A stretch of 64,000 bases of DNA from Crocinitomicaceae bacterium (GTDB lineage Bacteria > Bacteroidota > Bacteroidia > Flavobacteriales_D > Crocinitomicaceae): assembly GCA_016719925.1 (NCBI GenBank), contig JADJYC010000008.1, positions 124,001 to 188,000 on the forward strand. Direction: 5' to 3'. Shown piece after piece: positions 1 to 7,838 of this stretch (positions are counted from its first letter, which is position 1; the number at the start of each line of letters is the position of its first letter). Both the position numbers and the translations under genes were made by a program. Below the pieces are notes generated by a model. That model made no database searches and was not told where the DNA came from. It worked only from the letters and a program-made list of their open reading frames with translations.

Positions 1-1
1 G

Positions 2-625
2 GTGATTTTGGTTGCAGCCGTGATTAAAGCAGATGGAAAAATTACGGCCAAAGAAATTGATATTGTTAAACGAAGACTTCACAGTGATTATTTTTCCGGT
101 GACTACAACTACCTTTTGAAGAAACTTCAAACGGAACTTGATAAAGAGAAAATTCATTTTGAAACCAAAGCAGCGGAGGCAGCAAAAGAATTATCTGCCA
201 GTGACAAAGTTCAACTCCTGCATTTGCTTGTTCGCATTGCAGTATCAGATGGCTTGTTAACGATTACTGAAGAAAGTGTTTTACAGCAGATCACTGCAAA
301 ACTGGAAGTGCCCTACCGCACACTTGATTCCATTCTGGCCATGCACCGTTTTAAGCGTGAACAAGATGAGCAGGACCGTCAGAATTATCAGGAAAGAAAA
401 AAATACACCTCCGTTTCACAATTAGAAAATGCCTATAAAATTTTAGAACTGACCGCAGCATCAACTGAAATTGAAATTAAAAAATCCTACAAACGTCTGG
501 CTATTTTGCATCACCCTGATAAGGTTGCACATTTAGGTGAAGAGCATCAGAAAACCGCAGCTGAAAAATTCAAGATTATTGTTGGGGCGTATGATCTGAT
601 TTGTAAAAAAAGGAATATTGTTTAA
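2..625 (+). CDS. TerB-like / DnaJ-domain protein (5' end at window edge)
   Basis: The first ~105 residues are helical and acidic/basic-rich like the TerB (tellurite resistance) fold, including a VAAVIKADGKITAKE segment typical of that family. A C-terminal J-domain starts near residue 138 and carries the HPD motif at about residues 171-173 (LAILHHPDKVAHLG), which stimulates the ATPase of DnaK/Hsp70. The TerB plus C-terminal J arrangement is that of the DjlA co-chaperone family; DjlA normally also has an N-terminal membrane anchor, which would lie upstream of the window. A GTG at position 2 could be a start, but a start before the window is more likely. No partner gene is visible. Confidence 0.75.
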   Translation: MILVAAVIKADGKITAKEIDIVKRRLHSDYFSGDYNYLLKKLQTELDKEKIHFETKAAEAAKELSASDKVQLLHLLVRIAVSDGLLTITEESVLQQITAKLEVPYRTLDSILAMHRFKREQDEQDRQNYQERKKYTSVSQLENAYKILELTAASTEIEIKKSYKRLAILHHPDKVAHLGEEHQKTAAEKFKIIVGAYDLICKKRNIV

Positions 626-640
626 AATCAAAACAACAAC

Positions 641-1657
641 CTACCACTCCCCCCGCAACAAATCACTTTTAATTTTCCTGATAATTTCTTTTTCATTCGG
701 GTGATTCACCTGTAGTAAAAATGCGTGAAGTGTAGAAAGAATGGAATTCCCTTCTTGCGGCACAAATGCCCAGCCTTTTATTGCATTGTCTTCAATCAAT
801 AAATTTTCAGAAACAACAATTGCGTGAGAAAAAATTCTGCCGTTGAAACCATATCTTCTGCCCTGTTCAAAAATGACATTGGAATCAAATTTTTTAGTGA
901 CGGATAGAAAAGTATTTTCAGAAATCAGCTGGTCAATTTCATCCTGCGTGATTTTGTTTTTCAGCTCAATATTAAATCTCACCGCATGCATTAACTGGCT
1001 GGGTGTTGTTATATCAGAAGAGGTTATATCGCAATTTACATTCAACGTATTAAAAAGATCAACCACATCAATGGCATGATGCGTTCCAATTTTAGCATCC
1101 AAATGTCTTGCCACCACATTTGCTGAAACCAGTCTTTCATGATTACCAATATCTTCAGAACGGCGAACAACTACAAAATCTCCTTTTATCAAGTTGTTCA
1201 AATCTGACCCGCAAAAAGTTTTCAGTAAAGAAGCAGTACCATGTGTATTGCATGAAACTACATGAACAAATTTCTGACTTCTGATTATTTCATCATTAAT
1301 ACCGGACATGAAGGAATGACCAAATCCTTTTTCACTACCCTACACACAAACTCCTTTCAAATTTACCAGTGACTGATAAAAGGTTTTGTTTTTTAATCCG
1401 CTTCCGTTTGATCCGCATTCGAAAATATAATCTACGTTTTGGATGACATTTTCGAGCCATTCAAAATCATTTTCCTTTTTTGTAGTGGTGACAATAATTC
1501 CCTGATCTTTCAATAATTCAAGTTCAGCCAGATGCCAGGGTTTAAGCGAATTTTTATTGGCATAAATAGTTTTAATACCGGTAAGACTTTTGTACTTCAA
1601 CAACAATTGAATTACAGTGGTTCCGATATTCCCTATTCCATTAACGAGTACGTTCAT
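641..1657 (-). CDS. Type II (archaeal-type) glyceraldehyde-3-phosphate dehydrogenase, interrupted by in-frame TAG
   Basis: One 338-residue frame runs from the ATG at 1657 to 641 but is cut by a single in-frame TAG at 1340-1342. The N-part has a Rossmann motif (VLVNGIGNIG). The C-part has the catalytic-Cys motif VVSCNTHG, with Cys at about residue 136, close to its place in archaeal type II GAPDH, and the following HH pair (IGTHHAIDVVDL). Length also matches the archaeal-type family, which oxidises glyceraldehyde-3-phosphate with phosphate and NAD(P). The stop falls in GVCV-stop-GSEKG, where the family has Q-G-G-E-K, so CAG to TAG is the simplest explanation. The start overlaps the 3' end of the upstream sugar transferase by 17 bp, suggesting co-transcription. 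Whether it acts in glycolysis or on another aldehyde is unknown. The premature stop may be a sequence error. Confidence 0.75.
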
Positions 1658-2198
1658 AGTTGGCAGAGTACAACCATTTCACCGCTTTTTGTTTACCTAC
1701 AAACAATACTAAAACAGATGAAATCATAATTTTCATATCCAGTAAAAAACTGCTGCACTGAATGTATTTCTGATCAAAAAACCAGCTCATTTTTCTGTGA
1801 CACACCGGTGAAAGTTGTGCAAGTCCGGTAAGACCAGGTTTGACTTTCCATCTCACTGCATGAAACTGATCATTCCATCCAAGTCTTTCTGCATCTGCCT
1901 TTGTCAACGGTCTTGGACCTACAAAACTCATTTGTCCAAATAGAATATTCCACAACTGGGGTAATTCATCCAGCCCTGTTCTTCGAAAAATCTTCCCAAT
2001 AAAAGTAATTTCATTGTTCTTCATGGTACGTAATTTTAAGATGGTAAAATCACGTTTACCTGCACCCATTCTGGTTTGAATAAAAAACGGATTCTGATGA
2101 TCAGCAGCCAGGCTGACCAGCACACAAATCAACTGAACCGGCAAAGTCAAAATTAATCCGGTCAAAGAGAATAAAATATCAGCCGTTCTTTTCAGCAT
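1641..2198 (-). CDS. Bacterial sugar transferase (polyprenyl-phosphate phosphoglycosyl transferase)
   Basis: A 185-residue protein of the bacterial sugar transferase family (Pfam Bac_transf), which moves a sugar-1-phosphate from a UDP-sugar to undecaprenyl phosphate as the first membrane step of a surface glycan. It has a single hydrophobic N-terminal segment (about residues 8-32). Family motifs in order are ILKLRTM, RTGLDELPQLWNIL, MSFVGPRPL and KPGLTGLAQL. Its size is that of the minimal monotopic PglC/WcaJ-C type, without the extra N-terminal transmembrane region of WbaP-like enzymes. It lies directly upstream of, and overlaps, the type II GAPDH gene. The sugar substrate cannot be told from sequence. 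Confidence 0.88.
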   Translation of the reverse strand: MLKRTADILFSLTGLILTLPVQLICVLVSLAADHQNPFFIQTRMGAGKRDFTILKLRTMKNNEITFIGKIFRRTGLDELPQLWNILFGQMSFVGPRPLTKADAERLGWNDQFHAVRWKVKPGLTGLAQLSPVCHRKMSWFFDQKYIQCSSFLLDMKIMISSVLVLFVGKQKAVKWLYSANYERTR

Positions 2199-2298
2199 GA
2201 AATAAAGGTAAGTGAAAAATCACGAACAGCTGAAACAAATTCATCTTTCCAAAAGTGAAAAATTATTTGCCTGAATCGGACGATTAATTGAAATCCAA

Positions 2299-2814
2299 TT
2301 AACCTTTTGAAACTTTCATGCGCGCGCGGTAGTCTTTTTCTATATCGGCAGTGTACCCAACAGTGGCTGACGGAAATTTAGAACTCAGATATTCCATCAC
2401 TTCAGGCACCTGTGTTTTTTTTACATCCACGGAATAGTGTTTATCATCTACGCTATAAAGCCAGATCTTGTGCGCTGAGTTTTTTGCCGGACCTGATTTG
2501 ACATGAATGATGTGTTCATAATACCAGGCAATATACGTTGAATCATTATTGCGAATGGAATTTACCAAACCGTGTTTTCCGTTTTTAATTTTCATGGAAG
2601 TACTTAACGGAAGAAAAATCATAAATAATCCAACTAATAAAAAAATTCCGGCAAAAATCATTAACCCGATAAAGGTACCTTGAGTCATTTCAGAATCAGC
2701 TCCTGACAAGGCAAGCCAGATCATAAAGACCGCAAAGGCTGATATACTCAGTCCGATGATTAACATTTTTGTTCCGGTTTTTGTCAGCTGTTTTATAAAG
2801 CTATCATCATTCAT
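2299..2814 (-). CDS. Hypothetical membrane protein with two N-terminal TM segments
   Basis: A 171-residue protein that I do not recognise. Two hydrophobic segments (about residues 17-37 and 50-70) are separated by a short loop, and the remaining ~100 residues form a soluble, probably cytoplasmic domain rich in Lys and Tyr (for example YIAWYYEHIIHVKSGPAK). The last 15 residues are basic. The ATG at 2814 is preceded by an A/T-rich leader. It stands alone between the sugar transferase and the divergent S51 peptidase gene. Confidence 0.7.
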   Translation of the reverse strand: MNDDSFIKQLTKTGTKMLIIGLSISAFAVFMIWLALSGADSEMTQGTFIGLMIFAGIFLLVGLFMIFLPLSTSMKIKNGKHGLVNSIRNNDSTYIAWYYEHIIHVKSGPAKNSAHKIWLYSVDDKHYSVDVKKTQVPEVMEYLSSKFPSATVGYTADIEKDYRARMKVSKG

Positions 2815-2906
2815 AATTCAATTTTTTTCAAATTTAATCAGATGATTCAAAGTGTAAAGACTTTCTGGTTTGATAAAATTTTCAGACCTTAGTTGAAACC
2901 AAACTT

Positions 2907-4201
2907 ATGAAATTACTTCCGGTTTTATTTTTTCCGCTTGTTTCCTGTCTTAGAATTATGATTCTTATTTTACAGGAAATCCGGTAGATGTCAATGTTCA
3001 GCCATACGGCGGTGTTTGTCTGATGGGTGGCGCAACAGAAGATGACAACGCCATGATCTGGTTTCTGGAACAGGCAAACGGAGGAGATATTTTAGTTCTT
3101 CGAGCAAGCGGATCAGACGGGTACAACGCTTATTTCTATACTGATTTGGGAGTAACGGTAAATTCCGTTGAGAGCATTGTATTTAATGATGCAACAGCAT
3201 CTAATGAGAATTATATTCATCAGAAAATTGAACAGGCTGAAGCCATCTGGTTTGCAGGCGGTGATCAATGGAATTATATTTCTTACTGGAGAAATACACC
3301 GATTGACAGTCTCATTAATATTGCCGTTGAAGAAAGAAATATTGTGATTGGAGGAACATCAGCCGGCATGGCAATATTAGGTGATTACTATTTTACTGCA
3401 GAAAACGGAACGGTAACATCTTCCACTGCTTTGAATAATCCGTATGCGGCCAATGTTACAATAGACAGTTCACACTTTATTGATGTCCCTTATATGGACA
3501 ACATTATTACAGATACACATTATGATAATCCGGACAGAAGAGGAAGGCATTTTACTTTTCTGGCAAAAATGACGCATGATTTTGGTGAAGGAATTGTGAT
3601 GGGAATTGCCTGTGAAGAATACGTTGCAGTTTGTATTGATACTTTAGGAATGGCCCATGTATATGGCGGATATCCAACCTATGATGAACAAGCTTATTTT
3701 ATTAAAACCTATTGCGGATATCTGGACACACCCTGGCCGCCTGAAGTTTGCGCACCCTCTACTCCGCTTACCTGGAATGCAAATCAGCAAGCTGTATTAA
3801 CTTATAAAGTAAATGGTACCTCCACCGGAAATAATTATTTTGATTTAAATACCTGGCAAAATGGTTCCGGCGGTGAATGGCAATTTTGGTATGCTGATGC
3901 AGGAACATTTTCAACAACTGTTACTTCACCTCCGGTTTGCCTAACAGCACTGGATGAATTTCCAATTACCGGACATCACATTAAACTTTTTCCAAATCCA
4001 ACAGAATTAAATTTCACTGTTGAATCTGATTTTATTATTCAGGAATTTTCAATATCCGATTTAAGCGGGAAAAAAATCATACAGAAAAAGACCGAATCGC
4101 AAACAATAAATGTGGAGACAGATTCTTTGAATCCAGGGTTATATAATTTACATTATAATATCGATGGATACTGGTATTCGGTACGTTTTACAGTAAAATA
4201 G
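2907..4201 (+). CDS. Secreted S51 (cyanophycinase-like) peptidase with T9SS sorting domain, 5' end damaged
   Basis: The body shows the peptidase S51 fold: GGATEDDNAM, DILVLRASGSDGYN, WFAGGDQWNYI and the nucleophile motif GGTSAGMAILGDYYF (Ser of GTSAG). The C-terminal ~75 residues are a type A T9SS sorting domain starting KLFPNPTELNF and ending with a short beta segment (YSVRFTVK). Cyanophycinases and peptidase E cleave beta-aspartyl or Asp-X bonds; a secreted form could degrade storage polymer from other cells, which is an inference. An ATG at 2907 begins a signal peptide (MKLLPVLFF). Joining it to the body needs one extra T in the run at 2928-2933 and sense reading of TAG at 2951-2953, where Gln would give a normal signal-peptidase site. 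About 431 residues when repaired; the undamaged frame begins at ATG 3023. Confidence 0.82.
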
Positions 4202-4308
4202 CCATGTAATCAATTTGCGTATATCGCATATTTTTAGTTCGCTATTTGCTTAATTCAATTTTATTTTTAGCGTTTACCGCCTGATCTTTGAGTCATAAAA
4301 TTTGATTT

Positions 4309-4497
4309 ATGAACTCAACATTATTTACTCAGACTCTATTATTTGGAACAAAAAACGGTTCATCTGCAAAAGAAAAAAACCGTAAATCGGTAATTACAAA
4401 AATTAAAAAACGTAAACCTGAAATTATAGCCTGGGCACTTTTCTTTGGAGTAGGTGTTGCCTATTTTATTTCGACGTTAATTATTGCAATTGTCTGA
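4309..4497 (+). CDS. Small single-TM protein, hypothetical
   Basis: A 62-residue protein with a Ser/Thr-rich start, a strongly basic middle (about residues 22-36, many Lys/Arg) and one C-terminal hydrophobic segment (about residues 39-61, AWALFFGVGVAYFISTLIIA). The basic stretch before the TM would place the N-terminus in the cytoplasm. It begins at an ATG after an A/T-rich leader and ends 2 bases before the convergent LETM1-related gene. I do not recognise a family. It could be a chance frame, but its composition is membrane-like and coherent. Confidence 0.5.
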   Translation: MNSTLFTQTLLFGTKNGSSAKEKNRKSVITKIKKRKPEIIAWALFFGVGVAYFISTLIIAIV

Positions 4498-4499
4498 CA

Positions 4500-5794
4500 T
4501 TATTCAACCGGAGGACCATCTGATTTTCCATCGCTGGTTTCTTCTTCAATCTGATTAGAACGAAATGCACTTGGCACCAGATCCGGAATAATTTTCAGAA
4601 TGATTGGCAAAAGTAAACTTCCGCCCGGCAATAAAAATAAACCCAGCGAAGGAACTGATCTGGCCAGATCTTTCATCTGACGTTTTACCTTTTCTCTTTC
4701 TTCTTTGGTTAAATCAGATTTGGCAGATTTGGCAATTAATCCAACCAGTTCTTTACTCTGTGATAATTCAGCGGCCAGTTTGTCTTTGCTTCTTCCCAAT
4801 ATTTTTGCCCAGCGATCCGTTGCGCCGCTCATCAGCATAGACACATCACTTTTATCCTGCAGAAAAGGAATTTTTTCCTGATTCTTTTGCATGAATGACT
4901 GAATGGCCAAAAATGATTTATCCTTTTCCTCTTCTTCCAGTCCAAGTTTTTCTACCAGTCTGTTTAAAAATTCATGTTCAGAATCCACAACCTTGTTATC
5001 ACTCCACACAGTTAAGATGGCTAGTTCCAAAATATACCTTGACAACAGCCAGGATTTTTCATACTTGAATTCGATGTCATCCAACGTTTTTCTGTTATGA
5101 AAAAAGTCTTCGGCAATTTCATGCCGGTCATCATCAAAATCTGCTGATGCAATAAATATTTCAAAGAAATTACTTTCTTCTTCCTCCGGATTTCCGTCCA
5201 CGTTTGCTGCCGCGGCAACCACTTTAATCATGTCAAGTAAAACCTCTCCCGCTTTTCACAGAGCAATTTGGGATCAGCACCTTTTTTGATACTCGTGATA
5301 CAACAACAAATCATGGAATAAAAGCGAATTATAGAGGTAACTGGTCCAGAGTTTATTTGCAAAACTGGATTTGATATCTACCCGCTGATCAATGATAGAT
5401 TCAAGCTTTTCATAGACATTGAGTCCTTTGAAATTCAGCCAGCCTTTTTTTGCTTTTTCCAGCTCAGTGCGTTCATAGAAACTCACAAATTTTTCAAGCG
5501 ATTTTTCCAGAGAGGCGTGATCAAATTTTCCTTTTTCCAGATGATCAACCAGAATTAATCCTTCCAGCAATAATACCTTAAATGTTTCTTCACTGGTCCA
5601 TTTTGAAAGGTATTCATCTTCCAGAAAAAGAAGTTTTGTTGGAAAGCCGTAAAGAATTCCGGTTGGTTGCAGATAACCGTAAATCAACTCTTCCGTGGAA
5701 AGAATGGTGCCAGGAAATTTATTCAGATAATCCTGATAATTCTCCATGATTGAAAAGTACTTTCTGATCCAGCCTTTACTTCGGGGTGCAACAT
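4500..5794 (-). CDS. LETM1-related biofilm-associated type protein, split by several indels
   Basis: Two frames (5274-5801 and 4500-5231) join into one protein of about 432 residues. The N-half has the family-like start GWIRKYF and helical segments. The C-half has acidic EEEE stretches and ends with a LETM1-like hydrophobic motif (PSLGLFLLPGGSLLLPIIL). The arrangement matches the Bacteroidota family called LETM1-related biofilm-associated protein. Three indels are needed: one base in the T run at 5282-5287, one near 5243-5250 (giving CEKREEVLLDMIKV), and one C in the run at 5783-5786, which puts ATG 5794 in frame as M-L-H-P-R-S-K-G-W. A TATCTTTG -7 element at 5806-5799 overlaps the TTG start of the uncorrected frame, which supports the start at 5794. 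Biochemical function is unknown. Confidence 0.7.
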
Positions 5795-5798
5795 GAGG

Positions 5799-5806
5799 CA
5801 AAGATA
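5799..5806 (-). promoter_or_regulatory. Bacteroidota -7 promoter element (TATCTTTG)
   Basis: A perfect TAnnTTTG match on the minus strand immediately upstream of the LETM1-related gene. It lies only 5-12 bases from ATG 5794, so the transcript would have almost no leader. I see no convincing TTTG -33 element. Confidence 0.45.
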
Positions 5807-5852
5807 ATTGTTTTGGGAGTGGGGCAAGGGGCAGAGGGCTAAGGAAAAAGGG

Positions 5853-6006
5853 TTAAGCCAAAAGGACAAAGGCAAAAGGGAAAAGCCAAAAGGGTAAATT
5901 TTTTATGCTGTCTCGTGAAATTGGGAGAAATAACTTCTGAATTAATTCACTATCATTCTTTCACAAAAGAATTCCTTTTGCCTTTTCACTTTTGGCTTTT
6001 GGCTTA
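5853..6006. repeat. Imperfect inverted repeat built from AAGCCAAAAGG-like units
   Basis: The left arm (about 5853-5893) is a purine-rich string of units related to TAAGCCAAAAGG and GGCAAAAGGG. The right arm (5974-6006) reads CCTTTTGCC...TTTGGCTTA, and its reverse complement repeats the same units. The arms can fold into a long imperfect stem with an 80-base loop. The right arm directly abuts the stop of the 6010-7539 gene, so it could serve as a 3' processing or termination structure. I see nothing else in 5807-6009. Confidence 0.55.
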
Positions 6007-6009
6007 ATC

Positions 6010-7539
6010 CTAAACAAAAACCTCAGCAAGTTCCCTCCGTTCAATCTTACTTTTTACCCACCGCTGGAAATCAAAATACTCAAAAACAATTTTTTCACGG
6101 GGATCTGATTTCAGTTTTTCCAGTTCTTTTTCAAGCGGAATTAATTTATCAGAAAGATCAAACACATTTTCACTTTTATTGATCTGGCTGATCAGTTTCA
6201 GAAACAATGCTTCAAATTTATAGATCTGATTTCTGCTTTTGAAATAACGCTTTACCGCATGCAGCGCATAAGGCAGGTAATCCATGTTTTTCAACTCAAA
6301 ATGAAGTATGAGACTTATCAGCTGGGCAAAACAAAAAATGTCCTGCTTCTGATCAATTTTTGATTCGTTTAGAATTTTATTTATCCAGATAAGGGAAGTG
6401 GAATAATCACCAGTATATAAATATGCCACAGCAATTTTAAAATCAATGTAGGCCTTCCTTAAAGAATTAATCTGTGAACCATACAACTGGTATCCCGCTT
6501 CAATTTTTGGAACAAGCTGAATTACTTTTTTGTAATCTTTTTGTTCATCCAGTAAAAATAATTCCAAACTGCAGGCAGATGAAAAATATTTGATTTCAAG
6601 ATCAGTGGTTCTGGATGCATCTTCTTTATCTCTCAAAAATTTAAGCAGATTCAGGTATTTATTTGCTTCAGCAAAATAGCCCAGTTTTGTAGAAACGTAA
6701 ATCAGATTTGTCAGAAGTGAAAAATAAAGATTCGGTTTATCTTCCTTCAGAATTTCATTTGATTCTGCCAGTTGAAAATTTTCTTTCAGATGATGAAAAG
6801 AACATTCCAGATCATTCACAGCAAAATAATAAGCTCCTTTTGCATGATGAAAAAGAAAACGTGAGTTGACTGATGCGTTTGTGAGATCCACTTCATCCAG
6901 CCGGTCAGCAATAGCTTTTACCTGAAGAATACTTTGTTCATCCCTGATTTTTCCTTTCTGATTGATTTCATGAAACAATAAACTTTTCAGATGCCAGAGC
7001 GCAGTGCAGTTTTGAATTTCGGACATCAGGTTTTTTTCATCCTGATTTTTTTTTTCCAGCTGAACAAGATTAGTTTGATTATACAAATTATTCTCAAGCA
7101 GTTGTTTCTGTCTGTTTTTAATTTCCATCAGCATAAAAAAACGCTCATACTTCTCAGCCTGTTTTTCAGCACTGACAAGAATTTTTTCTGCCTGGTTGTA
7201 CAATCCTTTATTGAACAAAATATCTGCACTGTGAATTTGTCTGAAAATCTGAGCGTCAATACTGGTACCGGAATAAAATGAATCCAAACTTTTGAGAATG
7301 TTGTTGTACAGCCTTGCTTTGGTGATGGAAAATTTATTCAGCAATGGCTGACCTTTAAAATCGCTGAAGAGAATTTCCTCATCATAAATTTCCATCTTTT
7401 CAATGTAGTCAAACAATTTTATGTAGCCGTTTTCTTCTCCAATAGTATGTCTGGAAGAAAAAACTTTGAAATACCGTTTTTCAGATTTGTTCAGACTTTT
7501 GATTAGTTCAAACAAATTATTTGACGCTTTATTAGACAT
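6010..7539 (-). CDS. Helical-repeat (TPR-like) protein, hypothetical
   Basis: A 509-residue cytoplasmic protein without signal peptide or membrane segment, composed almost entirely of amphipathic helices. The N-terminus (NLFELIKSLNKSEKRYFKVF) resembles that of a widespread Bacteroidota hypothetical family of about 500 residues. Pairs of helices such as ADILFNKGLYNQAEKILVSA and AVAYLYTGDYSTSLIWIN have TPR-like small/large residue spacing. A scaffold or regulatory role is plausible but not shown. It is monocistronic, with a 282-base gap upstream and an inverted repeat at its 3' end. Confidence 0.75.
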   Translation of the reverse strand: MSNKASNNLFELIKSLNKSEKRYFKVFSSRHTIGEENGYIKLFDYIEKMEIYDEEILFSDFKGQPLLNKFSITKARLYNNILKSLDSFYSGTSIDAQIFRQIHSADILFNKGLYNQAEKILVSAEKQAEKYERFFMLMEIKNRQKQLLENNLYNQTNLVQLEKKNQDEKNLMSEIQNCTALWHLKSLLFHEINQKGKIRDEQSILQVKAIADRLDEVDLTNASVNSRFLFHHAKGAYYFAVNDLECSFHHLKENFQLAESNEILKEDKPNLYFSLLTNLIYVSTKLGYFAEANKYLNLLKFLRDKEDASRTTDLEIKYFSSACSLELFLLDEQKDYKKVIQLVPKIEAGYQLYGSQINSLRKAYIDFKIAVAYLYTGDYSTSLIWINKILNESKIDQKQDIFCFAQLISLILHFELKNMDYLPYALHAVKRYFKSRNQIYKFEALFLKLISQINKSENVFDLSDKLIPLEKELEKLKSDPREKIVFEYFDFQRWVKSKIERRELAEVFV

Positions 7540-7720
7540 AAGCTGATTCTTGAGTTTAAGCTAATTTACAATAGAGATCCTCAGATTATCCGCCAATTGT
7601 CAGTAAGCCGCTTTTCAAAGAGTGAGATAGGTGGTTTGTTGAGGGAAGTGTATTCCGGAATTACGATAATCCGCAAAAATCATTATAAAGAGGTAAGGAA
7701 ATTGAGGAGGAACCTATTAG

Positions 7721-7838
7721 ATTCTCACACCGAGTGAAAGTTTTAGATTCAACCAAAGATCCCGACGCTTCATTTCATTTCGGTCGGGATGGTAATATCA
7801 TGTGTTCGATCTTTGACAAAGTCAAATTCTCACACCGA
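7721..7838. repeat. REP-like palindromic element flanked by 13-bp direct repeats
   Basis: The 13-mer ATTCTCACACCGA occurs at 7721-7733 and again at 7826-7838, 105 bases apart. Between them lies an 8-bp inverted repeat, ATCCCGAC (7759-7766) and GTCGGGAT (7783-7790), nested inside a second one, CAAAGATC (7754-7761) and GATCTTTG (7808-7815). The right 13-mer is the coding end of the SpoIIE gene. A related ATCCCGACGCT...CGGTCGGGAT element occurs at 49474-49530, so this is a repeat family. The pattern looks like a short palindromic element inserted with duplication of the gene end. The rest of the 7540-7821 gap holds nothing I recognise. Confidence 0.6.

Noticed and set aside
843..1079. Plus-strand open frames inside minus-strand genes (and similar shadows elsewhere)
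   Set aside because: They lie antisense to well-supported family genes and have no coherent protein features.
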